A DNA stretch of 64,000 bases from Paenibacillus popilliae ATCC 14706 (GTDB taxonomy: Bacteria > Bacillota > Bacilli > Paenibacillales > Paenibacillaceae), in assembly GCF_000315235.1 (NCBI RefSeq), contig NZ_BALG01000133.1:1-64000 (forward strand), in the 5' to 3' direction. Shown piece after piece: positions 34,099 to 43,654 of the stretch. Positions within the stretch are counted from its first letter, which is position 1. The number at the start of each line of letters is the position of its first letter. Below the pieces are notes generated by a model that had not been told where the DNA came from, searched no databases, and saw only the letters and a program-made list of their open reading frames with translations. A program made the position numbers and the translations under genes.

Positions 34099-35133
34099 AT
34101 GAAGGAGCGTTTACAGGCGTTGCGCGCCGAAGCGCTGGAGAAGCTGCAGCACGTGAAGGATGCGAACAACTTGAACGAGCTGCGCGTCAAATTTCTTGGC
34201 AAAAAAGGGGCGCTTACCGAAATATTGCGCGGCATGGGCGGTCTGAGCGCGGAAGAGCGTCCGTTGATCGGCCAGATAGCGAATGAAGTGCGCGGAGCCA
34301 TCGAACAGGATATCGAAGAGAAGCAGGAGGCATTTCAGCGGGAAGTGACGGAACGCCGTCTTCAGGCGGAGACGATTGACGTGACGCTGCCGGGACGCCC
34401 GTTGGCGCAGGGTGCGGCACACCCGCTGCAAAAGGTCATCCAGGAGATGGAAGACATCTTTATCGGCATGGGATATACCGTTGCGGAAGGTCCGGAGGTC
34501 GAGCATGATTACTACAACTTCGAGGCGCTGAACCTGCCGAAGGAGCATCCGGCTCGCGATATGCAGGATTCCTTCTACATTACGGAGGAACTGCTGATGC
34601 GGACGCAGACGTCGCCGGTCCAGGTGCGCACGATGGAGAAGATGAAGGGCGAGGTTCCGGTCAAAATCATTTGTCCGGGTCGGGTATACCGTCGCGATGA
34701 TGACGATGCGACCCATTCATACATGTTCCATCAGATCGAGGGGCTTGTGATTGACCAACATATCCGGATGAGCGATCTGAAGGGCACGCTGCTGCAATTT
34801 ATGCGTGAAATGTTCGGCGCACATATGCAGATTCGGCTTCGTCCGAGCTTCTTCCCGTTCACCGAGCCCAGCACGGAGGTCGATGTCACCTGCGTGAAAT
34901 GCGGCGGCAGCGGCTGCCGGATCTGCAAGCAGACCGGCTGGATCGAGATTCTGGGGGCAGGGATGGTTCACCCGCGCGTACTGGAAATGGGCGGCTACGA
35001 TCCGGAGGTGTATACCGGATTCGCGTTCGGCATGGGCGTCGAACGGATTGCGATGCTTAAGTACGGGGTGGATGATATCCGCCATTTCTATACGAACGAC
35101 CTGCGGTTCTTGCAGCAATTTGCTCGCATGTAG
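34099..35133 (+). CDS. pheS: Phenylalanyl-tRNA synthetase alpha subunit
   Basis: 344 residues from ATG 34099, chosen because AAAGGGAGG lies upstream; the ATG at 34072 lacks a site. It has an N-terminal coiled coil, then class II core motifs: motif 1 region [19 protein letters not shown], motif 2 [20 protein letters not shown] and motif 3 [30 protein letters not shown] is also diagnostic. It charges tRNA-Phe as an alpha2-beta2 enzyme with PheT. Confidence 0.97.
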   Translation: MKERLQALRAEALEKLQHVKDANNLNELRVKFLGKKGALTEILRGMGGLSAEERPLIGQIANEVRGAIEQDIEEKQEAFQREVTERRLQAETIDVTLPGRPLAQGAAHPLQKVIQEMEDIFIGMGYTVAEGPEVEHDYYNFEALNLPKEHPARDMQDSFYITEELLMRTQTSPVQVRTMEKMKGEVPVKIICPGRVYRRDDDDATHSYMFHQIEGLVIDQHIRMSDLKGTLLQFMREMFGAHMQIRLRPSFFPFTEPSTEVDVTCVKCGGSGCRICKQTGWIEILGAGMVHPRVLEMGGYDPEVYTGFAFGMGVERIAMLKYGVDDIRHFYTNDLRFLQQFARM

Positions 35134-35173
35134 CCGGAGGAACTATCTCTCACAGGAAAGGAAGAGAACGGCC

Positions 35174-37615
35174 ATGAACGTATCCTACCAATGGTTGGCG
35201 GAATATATCGATGTGACCGGCGTGACTGCCGAGGAATTGGCGGCGCGCATGACGCAAGCCGGCATCGAGATTGATGTGATAGAGAACCGTAACAAAGGAG
35301 TGGACGGCATCGTCGTCGGCGATGTCAAGTCGCGGGAGAAGCACCCGGATGCCGACAAGCTGAACGTATGTCAGGTGGACGCCGGCACGGGCGAGTTGCT
35401 GCAGATTGTGTGCGGGGCCAGTAATGTGGACACCGGCCAGAAGGTGCCTGTCGCGCTTATCGGCACGGTTATGCCGGACGGCATGAAGATCAAGAAGGCC
35501 AAGCTGCGCGGCGTCGAGTCGCAGGGCATGATCTGCTCGGCGAAGGAACTGGGCATGAATGACAAGCTGCTGCCGAAGGAAATGCAGGCAGGGATTCTCG
35601 TCCTGCCGGAGAGCACCGAAGTCGGAACGCCGATCATGGATGTGCTCGGTCTGAACGACTATGTGCTGGAGCTGGATCTGACGCCGAATCGCTCGGATTG
35701 CCTGAGCATGCTGGGCGTGGCGTATGAGACGTCCGCCCTGCTCGAGCGCCCGCTTCGCCTGCCGAAAACGCAGGTCGAAGAGGATGCTTCGGCACCGGCA
35801 GCGGATGCGATTCGCGTCAGCATCAGCGCAGCCGACGGATGCAGCCGTTATGCGGCCCGCTATATCCGCAATGTGACGATCCAGCCATCTCCGCTATGGC
35901 TGCAGAACCGGCTGTTGGCGGCGGGCGTGCGCCCGATCAACAATATCGTTGATGTGACGAATTACGTCATGCTGGAATACGGGCAGCCGCTGCATGCGTT
36001 CGATGCCGACCAGGTGAACGAAGGCATGATCGAAGTCCGCTATGCACGCGAAGGCGAGACCTTCGTGACGCTAGACGGGCAAGAGCGGAAGCTGGAGCCG
36101 CATATGCTCCTCATTACGGACGGATCGAAGCCGATCGGGCTGGCGGGTGTGATGGGCGGAGAAAATTCAGAGGTAACGGAGCGGACGGTCAACCTCTTGC
36201 TGGAATCGGCCCATTTCGCGGGCAGCGTCGTGCGCAGAACGTCCCGTCAGCTCGGACTTCGCTCCGAAGCGTCGCTTCGCTTCGAGAAGGAAGCGAACCC
36301 GGAAGCGGTCATTCCGGCCCTGAACCGTGCGGCCGAATTGATTCGCCAATTAGCGAACGGTACGGTCTCCGCAGGCATCGTCGAAGAGTGCAAGCAGCGG
36401 CAGGAGCGCCCTGTTATCACGCTTACGCTGGACAAGACGAACCGGCTGCTCGGTACCTCGCTCCAGTCGCACGAAGTGAAGACGATTCTCGACCGGCTCG
36501 GTCTCGAATCGGAACATTCCGGCGACGCATTCCATGTGACGGTGCCGGGCCGGCGCGGCGATATTACGCGCGATGTCGACCTGATTGAAGAGGTTGCCCG
36601 CATCTATGGCTATAACCGGATTCCGACGACGGCGATTGAAGGCGTAACGACACCGGGCCATCTGACGAAGGCGCAGCGGATCCGACGCGCCATCCGCCAT
36701 CAGCTGACGGACAACGGCCTGCATGAGACCGTGACCTATTCGTTCACGCATCCGGAGGAAGCGAAGCGGTTCCCTGCGTTGGCAGCGAATGCCGTTCCGG
36801 TCAAGCTGCTCATGCCGATGAGCGAGGAACGCAGCGTGCTCCGTACAAGCCTGCTACCGAGCATGCTCGATGTCGCGGCGTACAATCGGAACCGAAAATC
36901 GGACAACATTCAGATTTTTGAATTGGGCAGCTTGTACATGACGCCGCAGGAACCGCTGTCGGAGCTTCCCCAGGAGGAGCCGGTGCTTGGCCTGCTGTTG
37001 GCGGGCGCGCGCCGGGCGCCGCAATGGAACATCGCCGCGGAAGCGGTAGATTTCTTTGATGTGAAGGGAATTGTCGACAGCTTGGCGGCATATCTCGGCC
37101 TCGAAGGACAGATCCGCTATGAAGCAAACCGGCCGCAAGGCTTGCATCCAGGCCGATCGGCGACCATGTATCTTCAGACGAACGGGGAAGAGCAGTGGCT
37201 CGGCATCATCGGCCAATTGCATCCGGAGGTACAGCGGGATAAAGATCTAGGCGACACCTATGTCGCGGAAATTCATCTGAAGCCGTGGATTGAAGCGGCT
37301 TCTACCAATATCACCTACAAGACGCTTCCTCGCTTCCCTGCGGTCGAACGCGACATTGCGGTTGTCGTCGAACGCGGGATGGCTGTCGGCGAGCTCGTTC
37401 AGACGGCAAAGCATGCGGCGGGAGAATGGCTGGAATCGGTCCGGGTATTCGATGTTTATACTGGGGATCGGATCGCGGCGGACCGAAAGAGCGTGGCGAT
37501 CTCGCTCACTTATCGGCATCCGGAGCGGACATTCACCGACGAAGAGATTATGGAGATTCACGCACGTGTTATTTCCGCGCTGGAAGTCGGATTCGAAGCG
37601 GAGCTCCGCAAATAG
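35174..37615 (+). CDS. pheT: Phenylalanyl-tRNA synthetase beta subunit
   Basis: 813 residues from ATG 35174, giving the standard MNVSYQWLAEYIDVTGVTAE start. Domains in order: a tRNA-binding OB fold (VGDVKSREKHPDADKLNVCQ), the B3/4 editing domain, B5 domains (VDLIEEVARIYGYNRIP), and a C-terminal ferredoxin-like anticodon-binding domain (FPAVERDIAVVVE). Forty bases separate it from pheS in the T-box operon. Confidence 0.97.
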   Translation: MNVSYQWLAEYIDVTGVTAEELAARMTQAGIEIDVIENRNKGVDGIVVGDVKSREKHPDADKLNVCQVDAGTGELLQIVCGASNVDTGQKVPVALIGTVMPDGMKIKKAKLRGVESQGMICSAKELGMNDKLLPKEMQAGILVLPESTEVGTPIMDVLGLNDYVLELDLTPNRSDCLSMLGVAYETSALLERPLRLPKTQVEEDASAPAADAIRVSISAADGCSRYAARYIRNVTIQPSPLWLQNRLLAAGVRPINNIVDVTNYVMLEYGQPLHAFDADQVNEGMIEVRYAREGETFVTLDGQERKLEPHMLLITDGSKPIGLAGVMGGENSEVTERTVNLLLESAHFAGSVVRRTSRQLGLRSEASLRFEKEANPEAVIPALNRAAELIRQLANGTVSAGIVEECKQRQERPVITLTLDKTNRLLGTSLQSHEVKTILDRLGLESEHSGDAFHVTVPGRRGDITRDVDLIEEVARIYGYNRIPTTAIEGVTTPGHLTKAQRIRRAIRHQLTDNGLHETVTYSFTHPEEAKRFPALAANAVPVKLLMPMSEERSVLRTSLLPSMLDVAAYNRNRKSDNIQIFELGSLYMTPQEPLSELPQEEPVLGLLLAGARRAPQWNIAAEAVDFFDVKGIVDSLAAYLGLEGQIRYEANRPQGLHPGRSATMYLQTNGEEQWLGIIGQLHPEVQRDKDLGDTYVAEIHLKPWIEAASTNITYKTLPRFPAVERDIAVVVERGMAVGELVQTAKHAAGEWLESVRVFDVYTGDRIAADRKSVAISLTYRHPERTFTDEEIMEIHARVISALEVGFEAELRK

Positions 37616-37628
37616 TACGAAATGAAGG

Positions 37629-37679
37629 AAGCGGATTGCCATCCTCTGGTCTAATGGAGGACCGGCAGTCCGCTTTTCT
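37629..37679 (+). terminator. Terminator of the pheST operon
   Basis: GCGGATTGCC and GGCAGTCCGC arms followed by TTTTCT, starting 14 bases after the pheT stop. Confidence 0.85.
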
Positions 37680-37894
37680 ATCATCATCTCGCAGAAACGC
37701 TTTACCCTCAAAGAGGCCATAGCGTTTTTGGCCTGCCGCCATGTTCTTTTCCCAAGGAAAACAAGACAATTCTGTCGAGTCCGAGAAGGAAATGAAGCTT
37801 GTCATGCCGAACCTAATAGGGATGGAAGTATAGATATTGCCAGCACTTGACAGTATCAGGGGCCAGGCGATTTACAGGCAAGGAGGACGCTGGA

Positions 37895-39739
37895 ATGACC
37901 ACTCCGGACAACAAGCATCGGGTTACGGTTGACATATATGGAACGCAGTATAAATTGGTAGGAACGACGAGCAAGGAGTACATGAGAAACATCGCCTCCA
38001 TGGTAGACGAGCGTATGCGTACCCTCTCGGACGTCAATTCCAGATTGGATACGACGCGCATCGCCGTCCTGGCGGCCGTGCATATTGCGGAAGAAGTGCA
38101 GAAAATACAGGATGAGCATGAGCGGATCGGCCAGTCTCTGCTGGAGCAGGAACAGGCCGGCCTGGAGCTGACCCGGGAGCTGGAACGGGTCAAGTCGCAA
38201 TCGGCGCGTGCGCTTGAGGAGCTTCAGAAGGAGACGGGAGCGCAGATGAAGCAGCTCCAGCAGGCGTTGACGGCGGAGAAGGAGAACACCGAGAAGCAGA
38301 CCACGGGTCTGCGCGTGGAGACAGCCAAGCTGAAGGAGTCCAATCAGCAGCTATCGGAACAGAAGAAGCAGGCAGTGGCGGAGAAGGAGCAAGCAGCCGC
38401 GAAGCACGATCAGCTGATGAAGCAGAAGCTGTCCGAACAGGAGCGGATCTGGAGTGAGAAGCTGGCTATTCAGGAGGCGGAATGGAAAGAGAACATCGCG
38501 GCAGCTGAGCGGCTGGCCGAAGAGACAGTTGCGATGTGGGAGGAACAGCTTGCTGAACAGACCGCTGCTTGGGAAGGCCAATTGGCCACCGTGAAGTCGG
38601 CGCATAAGCTCCAATTGAAGCAAGCCGAGGAACAGGCGGCAGCAGAGCTGGAGCAGCTCCAAGCGGAGATCGAGCGCATGAAGGCCACACATGAGGCTGA
38701 GGAGGAGCAATGGCTTGAAGCGCATCAAGAAGAGCTGGAGCAGGTCAGCGGCGAATGGCAGAACAAGCTCAATCGTCTTCAAGCGGTTCATGCGGAGGAA
38801 CTGCAGAAGGTACACAACCGCCATGCCGAAGAGGTGGAAGTGATGACCAATCTGCAGATTGAAGCTGCGGAGGAGCATACGAAGGCATTGGCCGAGGAGC
38901 AGGCACTGCGCGAGGTGGCGGATGTGAAGGTGGCGCAAGCGGCGGATCGCATCCAGCAGTTGGAGGGCCGCCTGAGCCGGGCGGAAAAGCTGGATCTTGC
39001 GCGTCAGGTGGAGATGGAGCGTCTGATGCGGGTTCGCGACGAGGCCCATGCGAATGCGGCCGAGCTGCAGCAGTCGCTGTCCGACGCGATGCAGAGGCAT
39101 CAGCAGGCGGAAGAGCGCGAACGCGAACGGTTGGAGCAGGCCATCGCCGCCTTGCGGGAGCAGCATGAAGCGGAGGCGCTCCATTGGAAGGCGGCTGCCG
39201 ATACCGTGCAGGAGGCGCAGCAGGAGGCTGCCGCGGCGGTCGAAGCGGGACGACGCGAGCTGCTGGAAGCACGGGAGCAGACCGCCAAGTGGGAAGAGAA
39301 ATGCAGCCGCCTGGAGACGGAATGGCAGGAGCATGTGGATCAATTCCAAGCTCGGGAGCAAGAATGGAAGCGGAACGAAGCCGCTTGGCAGGCTCAGGCC
39401 GACGAGTGGACGGAGCAGGAGCAAGCTTGGTCCTTGGCGTTCAAGGCCTGGAACGAAGAACGGGATGAAATGCAGCGGCGGCTGAAGGAAGCGGAAGTCG
39501 AATCGGCCCGGCTGCAGGCGACCGCGCAGGATGGCCAGGAGCAGCTTGTGAAGCAGATACAGGAGCAATTCGAGGTGCTGTCCCATCAATTCCGGCTGTC
39601 GCAGGTGGAGCGCAATATGGAGCGGCAGCAGGCCAAGGAGATGGAGGAGGCTTACCTTCAACTGAAGGACGAATATCAGAAGCTCCAGAGCGAGTTCAAT
39701 GAATGGCTGGAATTGATCGATCAGGACGTTAACGAATAG
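37895..39739 (+). CDS. zapA: ZapA-domain protein with a giant C-terminal coiled coil
   Basis: 614 residues from ATG 37895 behind AAGGAGG. The first 85 residues are a standard ZapA domain (HRVTVDIYGTQYKLVGTTSK, YMRNIASMVDERMR, IAVLAAVHIAEEVQKI), which in Bacillus is the entire protein and bundles FtsZ. The remaining 520 residues are almost continuous heptad-rich Glu/Gln/Ala/Lys coiled coil with many Trp residues (EERIWSEKL, EEQWLEAHQEE patterns), ending in LDQDVNE-like acidic sequence. The rod would be several tens of nanometres long. CvpA follows, as in Bacillus zapA-cvpA. The function of the tail is not known. Confidence 0.88.
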   Translation: MTTPDNKHRVTVDIYGTQYKLVGTTSKEYMRNIASMVDERMRTLSDVNSRLDTTRIAVLAAVHIAEEVQKIQDEHERIGQSLLEQEQAGLELTRELERVKSQSARALEELQKETGAQMKQLQQALTAEKENTEKQTTGLRVETAKLKESNQQLSEQKKQAVAEKEQAAAKHDQLMKQKLSEQERIWSEKLAIQEAEWKENIAAAERLAEETVAMWEEQLAEQTAAWEGQLATVKSAHKLQLKQAEEQAAAELEQLQAEIERMKATHEAEEEQWLEAHQEELEQVSGEWQNKLNRLQAVHAEELQKVHNRHAEEVEVMTNLQIEAAEEHTKALAEEQALREVADVKVAQAADRIQQLEGRLSRAEKLDLARQVEMERLMRVRDEAHANAAELQQSLSDAMQRHQQAEERERERLEQAIAALREQHEAEALHWKAAADTVQEAQQEAAAAVEAGRRELLEAREQTAKWEEKCSRLETEWQEHVDQFQAREQEWKRNEAAWQAQADEWTEQEQAWSLAFKAWNEERDEMQRRLKEAEVESARLQATAQDGQEQLVKQIQEQFEVLSHQFRLSQVERNMERQQAKEMEEAYLQLKDEYQKLQSEFNEWLELIDQDVNE

Positions 39740-39784
39740 AGAACGAGAATGTTCAAAAGAATGTTAAAAAGTAAAGGAAGAAAT

Positions 39785-40396
39785 ATGGGTATAGACATCT
39801 TGGGATTTTTGCATAGACTGTGGGGCACTATTGCGAATGCTTTTGCCGCCTGGAACGGGCTGGATTATGTACTGGCGGCAGCCGCTGCGGCATCGGTAGC
39901 ATGGGGGGCATCGCGGGGAATAAAGTCCCAGCTTCTGTCCCTTATTGGATGCATCGTGTCATTCATTGTCGCCTCGCGGTATTACGAAGATTTCGTGCCA
40001 TGGGTGCGGCGGCGGCTGTTCCCTCCCGATGCGGGGAGCGGCGCAGGTACTGGCGGGGCCACATCGTCCCTCTCTCCGGCCCTGATGGAGACGGTGCATG
40101 CGGTTGTCGCGTTCATTTTGCTGTTCACCTTCGCGATGGCGGGGCTGTGGCTCATCCGGTTCGTCATTCAGAAGCTGACCGCAGCGAAGCCGCTGCGCGC
40201 CGTGGATCGGCTGGTAGGCGCCCTATTGGGGTTGGTGCAATTTGCTTTTGTCTGGTGCATCTTGTACGTCATGCTCCGCGCTTGGCCGACTGGCGCTATC
40301 CGCGATTGGGCGGGAGCATCCGTCTGGATGAAATGGACTGGGGTGTGGATACCCGATGTGATGGCACAGGCAGTCACTTGGGCGCATTGGCTATAA
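39785..40396 (+). CDS. CvpA family membrane protein
   Basis: 203 residues from ATG 39785, preferred for AAGGAAG upstream; an ATG at 39749 would add 12 residues. Four hydrophobic segments: LDYVLAAAAAASVAW, LLSLIGCIVSFIVASRYY, VVAFILLFTFAMAGLWLIRF and a later LVGALLGLVQFAFVWCILYV. Matches the CvpA family (colicin V production; bacterial members affect envelope stability). It follows the zapA-like gene, as in many Bacillales. Confidence 0.82.
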   Translation: MGIDILGFLHRLWGTIANAFAAWNGLDYVLAAAAAASVAWGASRGIKSQLLSLIGCIVSFIVASRYYEDFVPWVRRRLFPPDAGSGAGTGGATSSLSPALMETVHAVVAFILLFTFAMAGLWLIRFVIQKLTAAKPLRAVDRLVGALLGLVQFAFVWCILYVMLRAWPTGAIRDWAGASVWMKWTGVWIPDVMAQAVTWAHWL

Positions 40397-40443
40397 TTGG
40401 GCACGGTGCATTCGTCTCTGAACGAAGCGAGCGCGCTGCATGC

Positions 40444-40480
40444 AAAAAGCCGCCATCTCCCCGAAGGGCAGAACGGCGGC
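40444..40480 (-). terminator. Minus-strand terminator behind a tiny gene
   Basis: Read on the minus strand, GCCGCC pairs with GGCGGC around an inner TCTGCCC...GGGGAGA stem and a T5 run follows. It begins 28 bases past the stop of the 35-residue frame at 40509. Confidence 0.7.
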
Positions 40481-40508
40481 CTCTGTCTGCCTAGCGCAGC
40501 GGGGTACG

Positions 40509-40616
40509 TTAATCGACAATCAGCTTTAAGCACCCGGCTTGTCGGGGGGTGATGATTTGTTCGGTCTGATTCGGGTCTAGCTTCAGGCCCAGCCATCGCC
40601 TGCGTCTCATGCTCAT
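40509..40616 (-). CDS. Tiny Arg-rich hypothetical protein
   Basis: 35 residues from ATG 40616 with AAAGGGG upstream. The N-terminus MSMRRRRWLGLKLDPNQTEQ is strongly basic, the C-terminus ends CLKLIVD. A well-formed terminator follows on the same strand. No family recognised. Ribosome site plus terminator argue for a real gene or a small RNA carrying it, but the short length keeps confidence modest. Confidence 0.4.
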   Translation of the reverse strand: MSMRRRRWLGLKLDPNQTEQIITPRQAGCLKLIVD

Positions 40617-40749
40617 CCCCTTTATCAGTCCAGTGTAACGGATGCATTGGCGGATGGCCAAGTCTATTAAGACAAGGGATTGCTGTCCATGCCGGCATGT
40701 CGTCTGATAAGGGGGAGAGTATGGACTTGAAAAAGGCTTGAAGTCTGGG

Positions 40750-41103
40750 CTATGATTGTTTACCGGCTTCGAATGGAGACGCAATCGGGATGAACAAGTC
40801 GATCAACCCAATAACCAGTGCGGCCAGAATGGCGCCCAGAATGCTAACCGATACGCCGCCGACGAAAAATTGGGCTACATATATGACCAAGGCGCTGGCC
40901 AGAAAGCCGACAATTCCGCGTCCGAACGGCGTGACTTTTTTGCCGAAAATGCCTTCGACAATCCAGCCGAACAATGCGATCACCAAGGCCAGGATCAGGG
41001 CACTCCAGAAGCCGCCTACGGAAAACGCCGGCACAATCCAGCCCGTGACCATCAATACAATTGCCGCGACGATAAATCGAACGACATGGCCAAGAAAATT
41101 CAT
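40750..41103 (-). CDS. Phage holin family IV-like membrane protein
   Basis: 117 residues, four hydrophobic segments: VVRFIVAAIVLMVTGWIVPAF, ALILALVIALFGWIVEGIFG, GFLASALVIYVAQFFV and ILGAILAALVIGLIDLFIP (each a single span). This is the pattern of the 4-TM 'phage holin' family found as chromosomal housekeeping genes in Bacillales. It is not near any prophage here, so the name should not be read literally. GGAGGAAAG lies upstream. Confidence 0.75.
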   Translation of the reverse strand: MNFLGHVVRFIVAAIVLMVTGWIVPAFSVGGFWSALILALVIALFGWIVEGIFGKKVTPFGRGIVGFLASALVIYVAQFFVGGVSVSILGAILAALVIGLIDLFIPIASPFEAGKQS

Positions 41104-41221
41104 GGACTTTCCTCCTTACTTGTTTGAAAGGGTGTAGGTTGTGCAACAATTAGTGTAACCTTTTCCTCGATAAACATGAGTGGCAGGTTCAGACATCATA
41201 GCTATCAAAAATGAGTTTCGT

Positions 41222-41249
41222 AATAATGGACACCGAATAATGGACACCG
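41222..41249 (+). repeat. Two tandem copies of a 14-base unit
   Basis: AATAATGGACACCG occurs twice without a gap, directly upstream of the mutS2 ribosome site GAGAGGAG. Confidence 0.9.
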
Positions 41250-41267
41250 AGAGGAGTTGAACGGGTT

Positions 41268-43625
41268 GTGGATTCAAAAATATTGAATACGCTGGATTAC
41301 CATAAAATACTAGCCTCCCTCGCCAATCATGCGGCGACCGGCCTGGGAGAGCAGGCCGCGCTGCATCTGAGGCCGATCTCGGACTTCGAGGAAGTGAAGC
41401 GGCGTCTGCAGGCGACCGACGAAGCGATGACGGTCGAGCGTCTTAAGGGTGGGCCTCCACTCGCAGGGGTCAAGGATATTCGGGGAGCTTTGAAGCGGGC
41501 ACGGATTCAAGCGATACTCAGTTCCACCGAGCTGTGGGATATTTCGGCGCTGCTCTTCGCGGCACGGCGAACGAAGCACCATATTGCCGCCGTTCATGAG
41601 GAAGAAGCGATCCCGTTATTGCAGGATCTGGCGGAGACGATCAGCGATCAGAAGCAGCTGGAGGAGGACATCCGCCAATGCATCGACGAGCAGGGCGAGA
41701 TTCTCGACCAGGCCAGCTTCGAGCTGGCGGCCATCCGGCGGGAGCTTCGTACTGGCGAGACGCGCATCCGGGAGAAGCTGGAGGCGATGATACGCACCTC
41801 GAACGCGGCCAAAATGCTGCAGGAGCAGCTGATTACGATCCGCAACGATCGGTACGTTATTCCAGTCAAGCAGGAATACCGCAGCCATTACAGCGGCATC
41901 GTCCATGATCAATCCGGTTCAGGAGCTACACTGTTCATTGAGCCGGAGGCGATCGTGGCGATGAACAATCATCTGCGCGAGACCAAGCTGCGGGAGGAGC
42001 GGGAGATCGAGCGGATTTTGTCCCGTCTGACCGATCGGGTCGGCTTAATTGCGGATGTGCTGGAGTACGATACAGGGGCCGTGGAGACGCTGGACTTCAT
42101 GTTCGCCAAGGCACGCCTCGCGCGGGAAATGAAGGCTTCCCTGCCGCGTATGAATGACCGCGGTTTCCTGAAGCTGCGGCAGGCCTGCCATCCGCTGATT
42201 CCGGCCGATCAGGTTGTGCCGATCCATGTGGAATTGGGGAATTCCTATACGTCGATCCTGGTCACAGGTCCGAACACTGGCGGGAAGACGGTCACCTTGA
42301 AAACAATCGGGCTGTTGAGCCTGATGGCGATGTCGGGGTTATTCATTCCGGCAGAGGATGGAAGCCAGATGTGCGTATTCGACACCATTTATGCCGATAT
42401 TGGCGATGAACAGAGCATTGAGCAGAGCTTAAGCACGTTCTCCAGCCATTTGACCAATATTATTCGCATTTTGGAGCAAATGACGCCAAAGAGTCTCGTC
42501 CTATTGGACGAGGTGGGTGCGGGTACCGACCCGGCCGAAGGGTCCGCCTTGGCGATTGCCATTCTGGAGCATATTCACCGGCTAGGCTGCCGGATGGTTG
42601 CGACGACGCACTACAGCGAACTGAAGGCATATGCCTATGAGCGCAAAGGCGTGATCAACGCCAGCATGGAATTCGATGTCCAGACGCTGCGCCCGACCTA
42701 CCGGTTGCTGATCGGCGTTCCGGGCCGCAGCAATGCGTTTGCGATTGCGGAGCGGCTTGGTCTGCCGAAGTCGATTATCGATCATGCGCGCGGAGAAGTG
42801 ACGGAAGAGGATATGCGCGTCGAGACGATGATCGCGTCGTTGGAGGACAACCGGCTGAAGGCCGAAGCAGAGCGGGAGACGGCGTCGAAGCTGCGCATGG
42901 ATCTGGAAGCGATGCAGCAGAAGCTGACCCGTGAGCTAGAGAAGCAGGAGGCGGATCGGGAGAAGCGGCAGGCGCAAGCGGAAGAGAAGGCCCGTGCTAT
43001 CGTGGACAAGGCCCGTCGCCAAGCCCAGGAGATTATCGCCGACCTGCGGCAGCTAGCGATGGAAGGAGTCGAGGTCAAGGAGCATATGCTAACGGAAGCG
43101 CGGAAGCGATTGGATGAGGCCGCGCCCGAGGCCAAGCTGGCTGCGAAGCCGAAGCGGCAAGCGAAGCCGGCCCGCCGCATTGAGGCAGGAGACGACGTCA
43201 GGGTGTACAGCTTGAATCAAAAGGGCAGCGTGGTCGAGTTCGTCGGCGAGGAGGCGGTCGTTCAGCTTGGCATGATGAAGATGAAGGTGCCGCTGGATGA
43301 TCTGGAGCTGCTGTCTTCAGTGAAATCCGCCGCTAAGGCCGTGCAGTCGGGAACGAATGTGAAGCGGACTCGGGGAGACACGATCCGGTCGGAGCTCGAT
43401 CTCCGAGGAGCTAACCTAGAGGAAGCGTTAATGGAAGTCGACCGTTTCCTCGATGAGGCGCTGATTGGCAATTTGGGGCAGGTCTATATTATTCACGGCA
43501 AAGGGACAGGCATCCTCCGTTCTGGAATTCAGGAATTTTTACGCAAGCACAAGCACGTCAAAAGCTTCCGTCTCGGCGACTTCGGAGAGGGCGGAACGGG
43601 AGTGACCGTGGCTGAGTTGAAGTAA
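41268..43625 (+). CDS. mutS2: Endonuclease MutS2
   Basis: 785 residues, GTG start at 41268 behind GAGAGGAG. The N-terminal core (LNTLDYHKILASLANHAATG) is followed by the MutS ATPase domain with Walker A TGPNTGGKTVTLKTIGLL, SLSTFSSHL and Walker B LVLLDEVGAGTDPAEGSALA. A long coiled coil with Lys/Glu-rich sequence leads to a C-terminal Smr nuclease domain (LDLRGANLEEA, VYIIHGKGTGILRSGIQEFL). MutS2 acts on recombination intermediates and, in Bacillus, on stalled collided ribosomes. All motifs intact. Confidence 0.96.
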   Translation: MDSKILNTLDYHKILASLANHAATGLGEQAALHLRPISDFEEVKRRLQATDEAMTVERLKGGPPLAGVKDIRGALKRARIQAILSSTELWDISALLFAARRTKHHIAAVHEEEAIPLLQDLAETISDQKQLEEDIRQCIDEQGEILDQASFELAAIRRELRTGETRIREKLEAMIRTSNAAKMLQEQLITIRNDRYVIPVKQEYRSHYSGIVHDQSGSGATLFIEPEAIVAMNNHLRETKLREEREIERILSRLTDRVGLIADVLEYDTGAVETLDFMFAKARLAREMKASLPRMNDRGFLKLRQACHPLIPADQVVPIHVELGNSYTSILVTGPNTGGKTVTLKTIGLLSLMAMSGLFIPAEDGSQMCVFDTIYADIGDEQSIEQSLSTFSSHLTNIIRILEQMTPKSLVLLDEVGAGTDPAEGSALAIAILEHIHRLGCRMVATTHYSELKAYAYERKGVINASMEFDVQTLRPTYRLLIGVPGRSNAFAIAERLGLPKSIIDHARGEVTEEDMRVETMIASLEDNRLKAEAERETASKLRMDLEAMQQKLTRELEKQEADREKRQAQAEEKARAIVDKARRQAQEIIADLRQLAMEGVEVKEHMLTEARKRLDEAAPEAKLAAKPKRQAKPARRIEAGDDVRVYSLNQKGSVVEFVGEEAVVQLGMMKMKVPLDDLELLSSVKSAAKAVQSGTNVKRTRGDTIRSELDLRGANLEEALMEVDRFLDEALIGNLGQVYIIHGKGTGILRSGIQEFLRKHKHVKSFRLGDFGEGGTGVTVAELK

Positions 43626-43654
43626 AAATAGCTTGAGACCAAAGGGGGAGCATT

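Noticed and set aside
38351-39661. A 436-residue Leu-rich minus-strand frame opposite the ZapA coiled coil
   Set aside because: A complement artefact of Glu/Gln/Lys-rich coding sequence; Leu runs come from CTG/CTC complements of CAG/GAG.
40750-41103. 'Phage holin' suggesting a prophage
   Set aside because: No other phage gene is present; this family is a common chromosomal membrane protein.
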